A stretch of 64,000 nucleotides of DNA from Thermobaculum terrenum ATCC BAA-798 (GCF_000025005.1 NC_013525.1:1003501-1067500); one strand, 5' to 3'; shown: positions 36,453 to 45,144, counted from the stretch's first letter. Notes: generated from the letters alone by a model not told the origin. Program-made: numbers and translations.

Positions 36453-36544
36453 CCTCTAGACTCTCTTATTCTCGCAATTAACAGAGTCAAAACGAATATT
36501 AGTAATGCGATCACCAATGTCCGAATTAAATCATCCCATGGCAT
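36449..36544 (-). CDS. 31-residue single-helix membrane protein
   Basis: Minus-strand frame from ATG 36544 to TAA 36449. AGGAG lies seven bases before the ATG. The product has a short acidic start (MPWDDLIRT), about 17 hydrophobic residues (LVIALLIFVLTLLIA) and a basic end (RIRESRG), which fits one membrane helix with the C-terminus inside. Its stop overlaps the last four bases of the convergent CDF gene. Function unknown; the position suggests a transporter-linked small protein, but it is transcribed in the opposite direction. Confidence 0.55.
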   Translation of the reverse strand: MPWDDLIRTLVIALLIFVLTLLIARIRESRG

Positions 36545-36605
36545 ACTTATACTCCTAGTTACTAGAGCAAGTTCATTCTATACTGAACATATGGATGAGG
36601 ACAAC

Positions 36606-37877
36606 ATGATGCTACCGGGTATGGAAAACTCTAGCGAGCAAGAGGATATACACTCTCAACCCTTAGCTGCTCGAATGAGGCCCAGAAATATTGATGAGAT
36701 AGTGGGGCAGGAACATCTGCTTGGTCCAGGTAAACCACTGAGAGCAGCAATAGAGCGAGATTCCATACCGTCCATCATACTGTGGGGGCCTCCTGGTACT
36801 GGAAAGACTTCTCTTGCTATGGCTATAGCTGAGACAACATCCTCGAATTTCGTGCATCTAAGTGCTGTTAGCGTAGGAGTTCCAGAGCTGCGTCGCGTAA
36901 TAGAATCCGCAATTAGACTGAAACGCAACCTGAGAAAGAGGACGATTGTATTTCTAGATGAGATACATAGATTTAATAAAGCTCAGCAAGATGCAGTACT
37001 ACCTCACGTTGAAAATGGAAGTATTACCCTGATTGGAGCTACTACTGAGAATCCTAGTTTTGAAGTAAACTCTGCTTTGTTATCAAGGTGTAGAGTGTAT
37101 GTACTCAACCCTCTGAGCGAGGAGCATATCAAGCTGATCCTGAAGAGAGCGATAGAGGATAAGGAGAGAGGTCTGGGTTCATACGCTCTACAGGTGGACG
37201 ACGTTGCCTTAGAATTTCTGGCAGATCTTGCTAATGGTGATGCTAGGATAGCTCTGACTGCTCTAGAAATGGCTGCACGTGTTGCTAATGATGGTCATAT
37301 AGACGTGGACCTGATCAGAGAAGTCGTCCAACGCAAGGTGCTCCTCTATGATAAATCTGGTGACCAGCACTATGATCTTATTAGTGCCCTTCACAAGAGC
37401 ATAAGAGATTCAGATCCTGATGGTTCACTTTATTGGTTAGGTAGGATGTTGGAGGCAGGAGAGGACCCTCTATATATAGCTCGAAGGCTTATCCGGATAG
37501 CCACTGAAGATGTCGGTATGGCCGATCCGAATGCTCTTGTTGTTGCCGTAGCAGCACAACAGGCTGTGCATTTTGTGGGTATGCCCGAAGGCAATCTGGC
37601 ACTTGCTGAGGCTGTTGTATATCTTTGTAAGGCTCCTAAGAGCAATGCCCTCTATCGTGCTTATGAGAAGGTCAAAGAGGATATCGAGACTACGAGAAAC
37701 GAGCCTGTGCCATTGCACCTAAGGAATGCTCCCACGTCTCTTATGAAGGCTCTAGGATACGGCATGGATTATAAGTATGCTCATGATTTTCCTAATGCCA
37801 AGGTAGATCAGGAACACTTACCAGAATCATTGAGAGGCAGGAAGTACTATACACCTGACGATAGTTCTAGTTCCTAG
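36606..37877 (+). CDS. rarA: replication-associated recombination protein A
   Basis: About 423 residues of the RarA/MgsA/WRNIP1 AAA+ family, acting at stalled forks with the clamp and SSB. The sequence has LAARMRPRNIDEIVGQEHLL, Walker A WGPPGTGKTSLA, Walker B VFLDEIHRFNKAQQDA, sensor 1 IGATTENPSFEV, Arg finger NSALLSRCRV, and the C-terminal tetramer region SIRDSDPDGSLYWL and ALGYGMDYKYAHDF. I choose ATG 36606, five bases after GAGG; ATG 36591 has no SD. A -10-like TATACT is at 36579-36584. Confidence 0.93.
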   Translation: MMLPGMENSSEQEDIHSQPLAARMRPRNIDEIVGQEHLLGPGKPLRAAIERDSIPSIILWGPPGTGKTSLAMAIAETTSSNFVHLSAVSVGVPELRRVIESAIRLKRNLRKRTIVFLDEIHRFNKAQQDAVLPHVENGSITLIGATTENPSFEVNSALLSRCRVYVLNPLSEEHIKLILKRAIEDKERGLGSYALQVDDVALEFLADLANGDARIALTALEMAARVANDGHIDVDLIREVVQRKVLLYDKSGDQHYDLISALHKSIRDSDPDGSLYWLGRMLEAGEDPLYIARRLIRIATEDVGMADPNALVVAVAAQQAVHFVGMPEGNLALAEAVVYLCKAPKSNALYRAYEKVKEDIETTRNEPVPLHLRNAPTSLMKALGYGMDYKYAHDFPNAKVDQEHLPESLRGRKYYTPDDSSSS

Positions 37878-37886
37878 AAGCTGATT

Positions 37887-37922
37887 CATGGAGCGGGCCC
37901 TGCTTTAAATGCCCGCTCCATG
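37887..37922. terminator. hairpin between rarA and ileS
   Basis: Twelve-bp stem CATGGAGCGGGC/GCCCGCTCCATG with a 12-base loop between the convergent stops of rarA and ileS. There is no strong T-tract; it probably ends both transcripts. Confidence 0.65.
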
Positions 37923-37930
37923 ACATACTT

Positions 37931-40900
37931 CTAACTTACCTTTACAATCCCGACCAGCACTTCTTGATCGTTTATCTCCAGCTTCTCCTGATATGCGCCG
38001 TCTGGACTACCTTGTGTATTGATAGATTCAGCTAAAGTTTCGTTTCTAATATAGTCTGCATACTTGTCAATCGCTCTCAGAACGTCATCTCCCCCTTGTA
38101 GATAGATGCGTATGCGATCCTCTATCTCTAGGCCAGCAGACTTGCGCATACTTTGTACATGTCTGACTACATCACGAGCTATTCCTTCATGCAGGAGGTC
38201 CTCAGTGATTTCAGTATCAAGAGCTACTACATAACCGTTGGCACTCGCACTTGCCAAGCCGGGGCGATTGTTTTCACGAACTAAAATCTCTTCAGGCTGG
38301 AGTTCTATCTTTTGTCCTTCTACATCGATTGATACCGCTTCACCAGATGCTACTTTTTGAGCTACAGAGGATGCATCCATAATTGATAGGGCTTGACGGA
38401 TCTTAGGTACTAGTTTGCCGTACTTGGGCCCTAGAACTGGTAGATTAGGTAGTATTGTGTATTCGACTAGGTCCCCAGCCGAAGCAACAAGCTTCATCTC
38501 TTTGATATTGAGCTCATCCAATATCTGATCCTGAAGCCTTTTCACATACTCAGCTGACTGCGCATCAGGTGTTTTGACCAGGATGCGCCTGAGAGGTTGC
38601 CTTACTTTGATATTCGATTCATTTCTGGCTGCCCTGCCTAGCTCCACTACCTGAAGTACTGCTTCCATAGATCTTTCCAGCTCCGCATCTAACATCTCAG
38701 GGTTGGATACTGGGAAGTCACAAAGGTGGACGCTCTCTGGAGAAGCAGGATTATGTGTTCTAACAAGGTTCTGATACATCTCTTCGGCGATGAATGGGAT
38801 GAACGGAGCTACTAGCTTGCTCAAAGTCACCATGCAGTTATAGAGTGTGTAATAAGCTGCCTGCTTATCGGCATCGTTTATACTCTTCCAGAAACGCCTC
38901 CTGTTACGCCTTATGTACCAGTTAGAGAGTTCGTCTATGACAAATCTCTCTATCTTCTTGGTGGCGTTCATCATGTCGTATTGATCCATGAAATACCTGA
39001 CATCATTTATGAGAGTATTGAGTCTGGAGAGTATCCATCTATCCAGCAACGTTAGGTGATTTTTGTCAAATTCTGTAGTGGGAGTGTAGTTGTCTAATCT
39101 AGCGTAGGTTACAAAGAAGCTGTAGGAGTTCCACAGTGGAAGGATAAATCTTCTTCTTACTTCATCACCTATACGGTAACCAAAATTAAGATTCTGCGCT
39201 GGATTATGACTACAGAACAACCAGCGCATTACATCCACACCCATCTTATCTGCGGCGTCATCGAACCATATAGCGTTGCCTTTGCTCTTGTGCATCTCTT
39301 CGCCCTTTTCATCTCTCATTAGGGCGTACCCTAGCACAGTCTTGAACGGGGGTTTGCCTTCAAGGGTGGCACTCATCGTAAGTAGTGAATAGAACCAGTT
39401 GCGAAATTGCCCTGGGAAGCTTTCAGTTATGAAATCCGCAGGGAACCATTCTTCCCAGTATTTACGGTCATGGCGATAGCACAAAGTTGAGAAGGGTACG
39501 ATGCCAGCGTCTAACCATGGATTCCCAACGTCTGGAATGCGGCTAACTTTTTCTCCGCAGTTTTTGCATGCTATCTTGACTGCATCAACCCAAGGTCTAT
39601 GTGGGCTATGGCCTTCGAATTGTTCCCATCCTTCGACAGCCCTTTCCTTGAGCTCAGTTTCGGATCCTATGACCTCGAATGTGCCACATTTCTGACATTC
39701 ATAGATTGGAAGAGCCAGACCCCAATATCGCTTTTTGCTGATCATCCAGTCTTCCATGTTTCTCAACCAGTCCAGCTCTCTATCCTTACCGAAGGATGGG
39801 ATCCAATTTATCTGCTCCGTTATATCCATAAGCAGCGGGCGCAGCTCATCCATTGAGATGAACCATTCATCCACCAACCTGAAAACAAGCTCTGTGCCAC
39901 AACGCCAGCAGACTGGATATCTATGCAGGTAGTTTTGAGTTCTATAGAGTATACCCTTTGCCCTGAGGTTATCTGCTATGTCCTTAGCCACATCATGCAC
40001 GTACTTGCCAGTAAGCTGGCCGAAGCCTTCCAAAAACACTCCTGATTCATCGATTGGAGCTATTACCGGCAGGTCGAACTCTTTGGAAAGGGCGAAGTCC
40101 TCTTGACCGCAACCAGGAGCTATATGGACTATTCCTGTACCTTCCTCTGGACTAACCTCGTCCCAGGCTATTACTCTATGTTCTTGTACCTGTGCAGGAA
40201 GTTCATCGAAAGGACCTTTATACTTCCAACCGAGTAAATCTGCTCCCTTGAGCCTGGTTACTTCTTCGTAATCTCCCTTAATGGCATTCTTTACAGCGTC
40301 AGCGGCAAGATAATAAATCTCATCCCCTTGTCTGATTTTTACATAGTCTAGATCCGGGTTAACAGCTGCAGCCACATTCGAGGTCAGCGTCCAAGGAGTT
40401 GTGGTCCACACGAGCAGATGCTCGTTATCTCGTTCTAGCAGAGGGAATTTTACGAACAGGCTGAGGTGCTGAATCTCCCTGTATCCCTCAGTAACTATCT
40501 CATGTTGAGAGATACCTGTGCCGCATCGAGGGCACCAAGGCATAACATCATGCCCCTTGTAGATCCAGCCTTTTTCGTAGCACTTCTTGAGGAATCCCCA
40601 TATGGTGTAATTGTTCTCATCCGACATAGTAAAGTAGGAGTTGTCCCAATCCATCCACTCAGCTAAGCGAATGGATTGCCTGGTTATAACGTCAGCAAAG
40701 TGTAGTACCCTTTTCTTGCATTCCTCTACGAACCTGTCTATGCCGAACTTCTCGATATCTCGCTTGGTCTTAAGTCCGAGCTCTTTTTCAACCTCAACTT
40801 CGACCCATAACCCCTGGCAATCAAATCCATTCTGATATCTCTGACGATGACCAAGCATTGTATGATATCTCTGTACCACATCTTTATAGGTCCTACCCCA

Positions 40901-41080
40901 AGCATGGTGTACACCCATAGGGTTATTGGCTGTTATTGGTCCATCTAGGAAAGAGAATCTTTCTGGAGAGTTATCATTCTTATGTAGGTATTTCTCTAGT
41001 ATTTGATTTTGATTCCACCAGTTTTGTACTTCATGCTCTAGCTTGACAAAGTCAGATTTATTCTCTACTTCTTTGAACAT
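37931..41080 (-). CDS. ileS: isoleucine--tRNA ligase with altered HIGH motif (GVHH)
   Basis: 1049 residues, the long IleRS2 form. Class I blocks seen: FLDGPITANNPMGVHHAWGR near 44-63, GFDCQGLWVEVEVEKELG, the zinc-like MPWCPRCGTGISQHE, editing-domain VWTTTPWTLTSNVAAAVNPD and AWDEVSPEEGTGIVHIAPG, a second zinc pair YECQKCGTF and ACKNCGEKV, then EMHKS at 595-599 in place of KMSKS, and the anticodon-binding C-terminus. HIGH reads GVHH (56-59): first and third residues are swapped. Such a GXHH site has been tied to very high mupirocin resistance in some IleRS2. It is controlled by the upstream Ile T-box. Confidence 0.93.
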   Translation of the reverse strand: MFKEVENKSDFVKLEHEVQNWWNQNQILEKYLHKNDNSPERFSFLDGPITANNPMGVHHAWGRTYKDVVQRYHTMLGHRQRYQNGFDCQGLWVEVEVEKELGLKTKRDIEKFGIDRFVEECKKRVLHFADVITRQSIRLAEWMDWDNSYFTMSDENNYTIWGFLKKCYEKGWIYKGHDVMPWCPRCGTGISQHEIVTEGYREIQHLSLFVKFPLLERDNEHLLVWTTTPWTLTSNVAAAVNPDLDYVKIRQGDEIYYLAADAVKNAIKGDYEEVTRLKGADLLGWKYKGPFDELPAQVQEHRVIAWDEVSPEEGTGIVHIAPGCGQEDFALSKEFDLPVIAPIDESGVFLEGFGQLTGKYVHDVAKDIADNLRAKGILYRTQNYLHRYPVCWRCGTELVFRLVDEWFISMDELRPLLMDITEQINWIPSFGKDRELDWLRNMEDWMISKKRYWGLALPIYECQKCGTFEVIGSETELKERAVEGWEQFEGHSPHRPWVDAVKIACKNCGEKVSRIPDVGNPWLDAGIVPFSTLCYRHDRKYWEEWFPADFITESFPGQFRNWFYSLLTMSATLEGKPPFKTVLGYALMRDEKGEEMHKSKGNAIWFDDAADKMGVDVMRWLFCSHNPAQNLNFGYRIGDEVRRRFILPLWNSYSFFVTYARLDNYTPTTEFDKNHLTLLDRWILSRLNTLINDVRYFMDQYDMMNATKKIERFVIDELSNWYIRRNRRRFWKSINDADKQAAYYTLYNCMVTLSKLVAPFIPFIAEEMYQNLVRTHNPASPESVHLCDFPVSNPEMLDAELERSMEAVLQVVELGRAARNESNIKVRQPLRRILVKTPDAQSAEYVKRLQDQILDELNIKEMKLVASAGDLVEYTILPNLPVLGPKYGKLVPKIRQALSIMDASSVAQKVASGEAVSIDVEGQKIELQPEEILVRENNRPGLASASANGYVVALDTEITEDLLHEGIARDVVRHVQSMRKSAGLEIEDRIRIYLQGGDDVLRAIDKYADYIRNETLAESINTQGSPDGAYQEKLEINDQEVLVGIVKVS

Positions 41081-41110
41081 AGTAAAACCTCCCTATTACG
41101 GAGTACTCGT

Positions 41111-41375
41111 TAAATTCAAATGGCTCGTCCTCAGCTGAGGACGAGCCGATCATTACCAGCCCGCGGTACCACCTCTATTAGCGTTGCCGCTCTCTCAGTG
41201 GATGCGATATCACATCCTGCCACTGATAACGGGTGGCAAATCCGTCCGCGTCTACTGCGCTTTCGCGGTTCGGGCGGAGGCTCTGGAATGATCTTCAGCT
41301 CGCCCCACGGCATCTGGCTCTCACCTTACCCAGACTCTCTGTGCCGCGCAACTCGAGCCTACTAGGTTTCCTTCA
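41111..41375 (-). promoter_or_regulatory. T-box leader of ileS, Ile specifier
   Basis: Minus-strand leader with all T-box parts in order. The conserved AGAGAG...GG..GGTG stretch of stem I is near 41343-41318. The specifier loop GAAGATCATTCC has the Ile codon ATC at 41292-41290, CCCGTTATC lies near 41236-41228, and the T-box itself, AGGTGGTACCGCGG, is at 41174-41161. A 13-bp terminator stem GGCTCGTCCTCAG/CTGAGGACGAGCC at 41147-41122 is followed by an AT-rich tail. Uncharged tRNA-Ile should pair with ATC and the TGGT bulge, block the terminator and switch ileS on. Confidence 0.92.
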
Positions 41376-41503
41376 CAGCCTTTAAACGATTCTACTTTTG
41401 CTAAAAAGCATATCAGGAACCTCGCTTCCTGGGCAAGATGTAAACATGGTCGGGACGTGTGATATGATTTTAAGTGAAATAGTGTAACCTGAGAGTTGAA
41501 TCC

Positions 41504-42016
41504 TTGGAACCGCTAGTTCTTGTACTTAATTACAACTATGAACCCCTAAACGTCTGTAATGCTAAGCGTGCCCTCGTGATGGTCTATAACGGTAAGGCCG
41601 AAGTTTTGGAGCTCAATGGACACATCATCCATACTCCATCTAGCAGTTACAGGTGTCCTTCGGTAATTAGGCTATCTCACCTGGTGAAGCGCCCAAGGCC
41701 AAGACTTCGACTTACTAGGAAAGAGGTGTTTGCGCGCGATAATTACACGTGCCAATATTGCGGTAAGCACACCAGGGATTTAACTTTGGATCATGTTATA
41801 CCTAGATCTAGAGGTGGAAGGCATACCTGGACTAACTTGGTAAGTGCTTGCAGAGCCTGCAATCATCGTAAGGGTGGTAAGAGCCCCGAGGAGGCTAGAA
41901 TGAGGCTTCTGAACGAGCCAAAAGAGCCTCGTGTTAGCCCTTACTATATACTCCTACAGAAAATACAGCATAGTGTAAACGAAGAGTGGCTTAAGTACCT
42001 ACCTTCAGGTTGGTAG
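41504..42016 (+). CDS. HNH endonuclease domain protein
   Basis: 170 residues. Residues 1-65 are the N-terminal beta-rich part common to this family (VLVLNYNYEPLNVCNAKRAL). Residues ~78-125 are an HNH domain with zinc Cys pairs, CQYCGKHTRDLTLDHVIPRS then NLVSACRACNHRKGGK. The HNH core is DHVIPRSRGG / N / H. These short stand-alone HNH proteins are widespread in Chloroflexi, Actinobacteria and cyanobacteria, often next to housekeeping genes; their biological role is not settled. TTG start at 41504. No phage or restriction genes lie nearby. Confidence 0.85.
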   Translation: MEPLVLVLNYNYEPLNVCNAKRALVMVYNGKAEVLELNGHIIHTPSSSYRCPSVIRLSHLVKRPRPRLRLTRKEVFARDNYTCQYCGKHTRDLTLDHVIPRSRGGRHTWTNLVSACRACNHRKGGKSPEEARMRLLNEPKEPRVSPYYILLQKIQHSVNEEWLKYLPSGW

Positions 42017-42098
42017 TACTGATATCCTTATTGATTAGGTTCTTCTCCTTTGCTTGCCAAATCTCTAAGAGATTCTTTTTGCTTGTGAGGTGATATTG

Positions 42099-43367
42099 GT
42101 GCTGGATCTTAGACTTATAAGAGAGCATCCGGATATAGTCAAGGCGGGTCTCAAGCGTAGAGGCTCAGATGCTCCTATCGATGAGGTGATTGCTCTTGAC
42201 TCCAGAAGGAGGAAAATACTTACAGAGGTTGAGGGACTTAGATCCGAACGCAACAAGGTATCGAAGCAAATCCCTAGGATAAGTGATAAGACCGAGAGAG
42301 AATCTCTTATATCTCGGATGCGTCAGGTAGGAAATCAAATTGAGTCTCTGGAAAGTGAGCTGCGTGAGGTCGAGTCCAAGCTACATACATTGTTACTACA
42401 GATACCCAACATTCCCGATCCTGAAGTCCCCGACGGTAAGGATGAAAGCGATAACGTAGTCGTACGTCAGCACGGGGAGCCTAGGGAGCTACCATTTGAT
42501 GCTAGGCCTCATTGGGAGATAGGCGAGAGGCTTGGGATCATAGATTTTGCTCAGGGGCAGAAGATCAGTGGATCACGTTTCTATGTACTTCATGGAGACG
42601 GAGCCAGGTTACAAAGGGCTCTCATAACTTGGATGTTGGATCTGCGTAGGCAAGAGGGATACAAGGAGGTTTATCCTCCCGCAATAGTAAAAGAAGAGAC
42701 TTTATGGGCATCGGCTCACTTACCTGATTTCGAGGATACGATGTATCATGACGTCGAAGACGACGTGTGGTTTATTCCTACTGCAGAAGCTCCTCTGACC
42801 GGGATCCACATGAACGAGATAATACCGGTAGAGTCTCTCCCCATTAGGTATGCTGCTTACACACCCTGCTTCAGAAGGGAGAAGATGAGCGCAGGCAAGG
42901 ACGTGAGGGGTATCAAGAGAGGGCACCAGTTTGACAAGGTGGAGATGTACCACTATACCCTCCCTGAGGACTCTCCAAAACACTTGGAAGAGCTTGTGAA
43001 GCATGCCGAGGATACTGCCATCAAGCTCGGGCTTACCTGTAGGGTCGTAGAGCTCTGTACTGGAGACCTAGGATTTAAGTCGCGCAGGACTTTTGATATA
43101 GAGGTTTGGTCACCTGGTGTAAGGGAGTGGCTTGAGGTTAGCTCTTGCTCCAATGTAGGGGATTTTCAGGCTAGAAGGGCGGGTATTCGCTTCAAGAGGA
43201 CTCCTAAGTCTGAGACAGAATACGTGCATACACTGAATGGGTCTGGGCTAGCACTTCCAAGAGTGATGATCGCCATTCTCGAGAACTATCAGCAGCCGGA
43301 TGGATCAGTGGTTATACCTGAAGTTCTAAGGCCATACATGGGAGGACAAGAGGTCATTAAGAGCTGA
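42099..43367 (+). CDS. serS: serine--tRNA ligase
   Basis: About 422 residues. The N-terminal coiled-coil arm (~30-105) begins LDLRLIREHPDIVKAGLKRRG. The class II core has TAEAPLTGIHMNEII (the TxE serine loop), FRREKMSAGKDVRGIKRGHQF (motif 2) and GSGLALPRVMIAILENYQ (motif 3). I take GTG 42099 as the start, giving the family N-terminus MLDLRLI, with GAGG at 42087-42090; GTG 42090 overlaps that SD. Two tRNA-Ser genes follow directly, so enzyme and substrates are linked on the map. Confidence 0.94.
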   Translation: MLDLRLIREHPDIVKAGLKRRGSDAPIDEVIALDSRRRKILTEVEGLRSERNKVSKQIPRISDKTERESLISRMRQVGNQIESLESELREVESKLHTLLLQIPNIPDPEVPDGKDESDNVVVRQHGEPRELPFDARPHWEIGERLGIIDFAQGQKISGSRFYVLHGDGARLQRALITWMLDLRRQEGYKEVYPPAIVKEETLWASAHLPDFEDTMYHDVEDDVWFIPTAEAPLTGIHMNEIIPVESLPIRYAAYTPCFRREKMSAGKDVRGIKRGHQFDKVEMYHYTLPEDSPKHLEELVKHAEDTAIKLGLTCRVVELCTGDLGFKSRRTFDIEVWSPGVREWLEVSSCSNVGDFQARRAGIRFKRTPKSETEYVHTLNGSGLALPRVMIAILENYQQPDGSVVIPEVLRPYMGGQEVIKS

Positions 43368-43413
43368 CCTACCTCCACATTTAGCGTGTGGTTTTGTTAA
43401 GATTATTGGGTGT

Positions 43414-43500
43414 GGAGAGGTGGCAGAGTGGTTTAATGCGGCTGTCTTGAAAACAGCTGGGCGATGAGCCCCGGGGGTTCGAATCCCTCCCTCTCCGCCA
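43414..43500 (+). tRNA. tRNA-Ser (anticodon TGA)
   Basis: 87 nt with a long variable arm. Acceptor GGAGAGG/CCTCTCC, anticodon loop CTTGAAA with TGA at 43448-43450, T-arm GGGGGTTCGAATCCCTC, discriminator G and encoded CCA at 43498-43500. Confidence 0.96.
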
Positions 43501-43549
43501 AAGTACCTTTGACTGATCTGTATCAAGTTTGTTAGCATATAAGCTGTGT

Positions 43550-43640
43550 GGAGGAGTCGCATAGTGGTCTAGTGCGGCCGCCTGCTAAGCGGTTTCGGGG
43601 GTTGATGCCTCCGACGAGGGTTCGAATCCCTCCTCCTCCG
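43550..43640 (+). tRNA. tRNA-Ser (anticodon GCT)
   Basis: 91 nt with a long variable arm. Acceptor GGAGGAG/CTCCTCC, anticodon loop CTGCTAA with GCT at 43584-43586, T-arm GAGGGTTCGAATCCCTC and discriminator G. CCA is not encoded (CCT follows), unlike the other four tRNAs here. A TTGACT at 43509-43514 may be its -35 box. The 3' part of the tRNA is antisense to the end of the GT4 gene. Confidence 0.95.
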
Positions 43641-44925
43641 CCTTATTAGCGTCCGAAGCCATTTCGGACGCTATTTTTTGCTCATCAACATCTTCTTCTC
43701 TGACTAATCTGAATGGATCTCCAGTAAGGTAAGTCGGGTTCTTGCCCTCTACAACCCTTCGAAGCAAGATCGCGAAATCTCTACCTACCTTAGGCCATGC
43801 CATCTCCTTGCCATACTCGTAGGCTCTTCTCTCTAATTCTGCCTTTTCTTCAGGATGGTCAAGTATATAGTTGATTGCGTTGGCCAGACTTTCTGCACTT
43901 CTGAATTCCGCTAGTATACCTCTATGTTCTGCAAGGGCCTCTGTAGCATGTATATAGGGGGTACTTACTATGGCCTTTCCAGATCCTAATGCGTAGGTAA
44001 GTGTGCCGCTTGTTATCTGGTTTCTATCTAGATACGGAGTGACATAGACATCCGCAGCCAGTAGATAGTCTACGATTTCCTTCTGCTCGAGATAGTGGTT
44101 GACGAAAGCGACGTGTTTGGACACACCAAGATCTTCTGCTAGCTTTTGCAACTGATTACGATAGCTTTCACCTAGAGTTCTTCTAAGATCTGGGTGAGTT
44201 TCTCCCACTATTAGATAAAGGACGTCAGGATGCTTCTTTATTATCATTGGAAGTGCTTGGATAACGTATTCAAGTCCTTTGCCTGGACTGAGCAGGCCGA
44301 AAGTTAGTATGATGGTTCTGTCCGATACGCCTAGCTGAGCCTTGAGCCTACGCCTGCCTGAAGGCTGTATCTCCGGCATACCATGTGGTATATAGACTAT
44401 CTTCTCAGCTGGGACTCCGTAGTCCTCGACCAGCATGAGTGCTCCGACCTTGACCATAGCTACTACTGCTTGGCTCTTATCGGCAGCATTTCGAATAGCA
44501 GCTCTTACTGATGGATGTGGATGAGGCAGTATGGTGTGCAGTGTAGTTACTACTGGCTTCCTGATGTGATCTAAAAATAATGCTAGATAATCTTCACGTA
44601 GGTATTGGTCCCACACGCCAAATCGACCAAATTCGTGCTGTACACTGACAACATCTATCTGCTGTTTGTTGAGAAACTCAGCAGCTTCAGCATAAGTCTC
44701 TGGTCGGCCTTGATCTATACGGAATATCACCTCTCTCGGGTACCGGTGCAGTCCTCCAGGCTCGTTTATAGCTACTACCTTGAAGTCCTTTATGCCTGGA
44801 GCCTTACATACAGCCTGGGCAAGGTCCCTGGTGAAAGTAGCTATCCCACATTGTCTTGGGGGATAACTGCTTACAAAGGCGACGGTGATATCTTTCTCCC
44901 TTGTTTTAGTGTTCCCAGATCTCAT
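43585..44925 (-). CDS. GT4-family glycosyltransferase, 3' end antisense to tRNA-Ser
   Basis: 446 residues, GT-B fold. The N-terminal domain has VAFVSSYPPRQCGIATFTRD and VSVQHEFGRFGVWDQY. The C-terminal nucleotide-sugar domain has ILTFGLLSPGKGLEYVIQAL, AADVYVTPYLDRNQITSGTL (the ExxxxxxxE region, with Gln/Thr in place of the usual first Glu) and GSGKAIVSTPYIHATEAL. Donor and acceptor are unknown; it is a cytoplasmic-face enzyme with no signal peptide. GAGG precedes ATG 44925. The last ~30 residues (from about DVDEQKIASEMASDANK, then EEEGFEPSSEASTPETA) come from the antisense of the tRNA terminator and tRNA-Ser itself. Confidence 0.88.
   Translation of the reverse strand: MRSGNTKTREKDITVAFVSSYPPRQCGIATFTRDLAQAVCKAPGIKDFKVVAINEPGGLHRYPREVIFRIDQGRPETYAEAAEFLNKQQIDVVSVQHEFGRFGVWDQYLREDYLALFLDHIRKPVVTTLHTILPHPHPSVRAAIRNAADKSQAVVAMVKVGALMLVEDYGVPAEKIVYIPHGMPEIQPSGRRRLKAQLGVSDRTIILTFGLLSPGKGLEYVIQALPMIIKKHPDVLYLIVGETHPDLRRTLGESYRNQLQKLAEDLGVSKHVAFVNHYLEQKEIVDYLLAADVYVTPYLDRNQITSGTLTYALGSGKAIVSTPYIHATEALAEHRGILAEFRSAESLANAINYILDHPEEKAELERRAYEYGKEMAWPKVGRDFAILLRRVVEGKNPTYLTGDPFRLVREEDVDEQKIASEMASDANKAEEEGFEPSSEASTPETA
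43647..43679 (+). terminator. rho-independent terminator of tRNA-Ser(GCT)
   Basis: Eleven-bp stem TAGCGTCCGAA/TTCGGACGCTA with a five-base loop, followed by six T at 43674-43679. It lies wholly inside the reading frame of the GT4 gene on the other strand. Confidence 0.88.
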
Positions 44926-45095
44926 GTTGACCTCTTACTCTCTAGGAGTGAAATAAGTGATGCTCGATAACGTAGAAGTCTTATAGCATCATATTGGATT
45001 ACGTTCAATGTAGATACAAATGGGCTTCTGTCTACATGATAGTAAAAACCATAAAATTCAGGGACATCTAAACCGACCAGCAGCACACTCTGATT

Positions 45096-45138
45096 GGAGT
45101 TGCCCCTAACCGAAAAGTTTCGGGTTAGGGGCAACTCC
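45096..45138. terminator. long hairpin downstream of the LLM gene
   Basis: Sixteen-bp perfect stem GGAGTTGCCCCTAACC/GGTTAGGGGCAACTCC, which can extend into CGAAA/TTTCG near the loop. It lies six bases past the stop of the LLM oxidoreductase. There is no T-tract. The remaining ~170 bases to the GT4 start show no gene. Confidence 0.65.
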
Positions 45139-45144
45139 GCAACA

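Noticed and set aside
41131-41313. Small frames on both strands in the ileS leader
   Set aside because: The region is a T-box riboswitch; the frames fall in its stems.
41504-42016. HNH protein as part of a restriction or homing system
   Set aside because: No methyltransferase, intron or phage gene adjoins it; similar solo HNH genes are common in these phyla.
43326-43562. Minus-strand frame containing GGEGGIRTPGAHRP
   Set aside because: This is the well-known translation artefact of the antisense of a tRNA-Ser gene.
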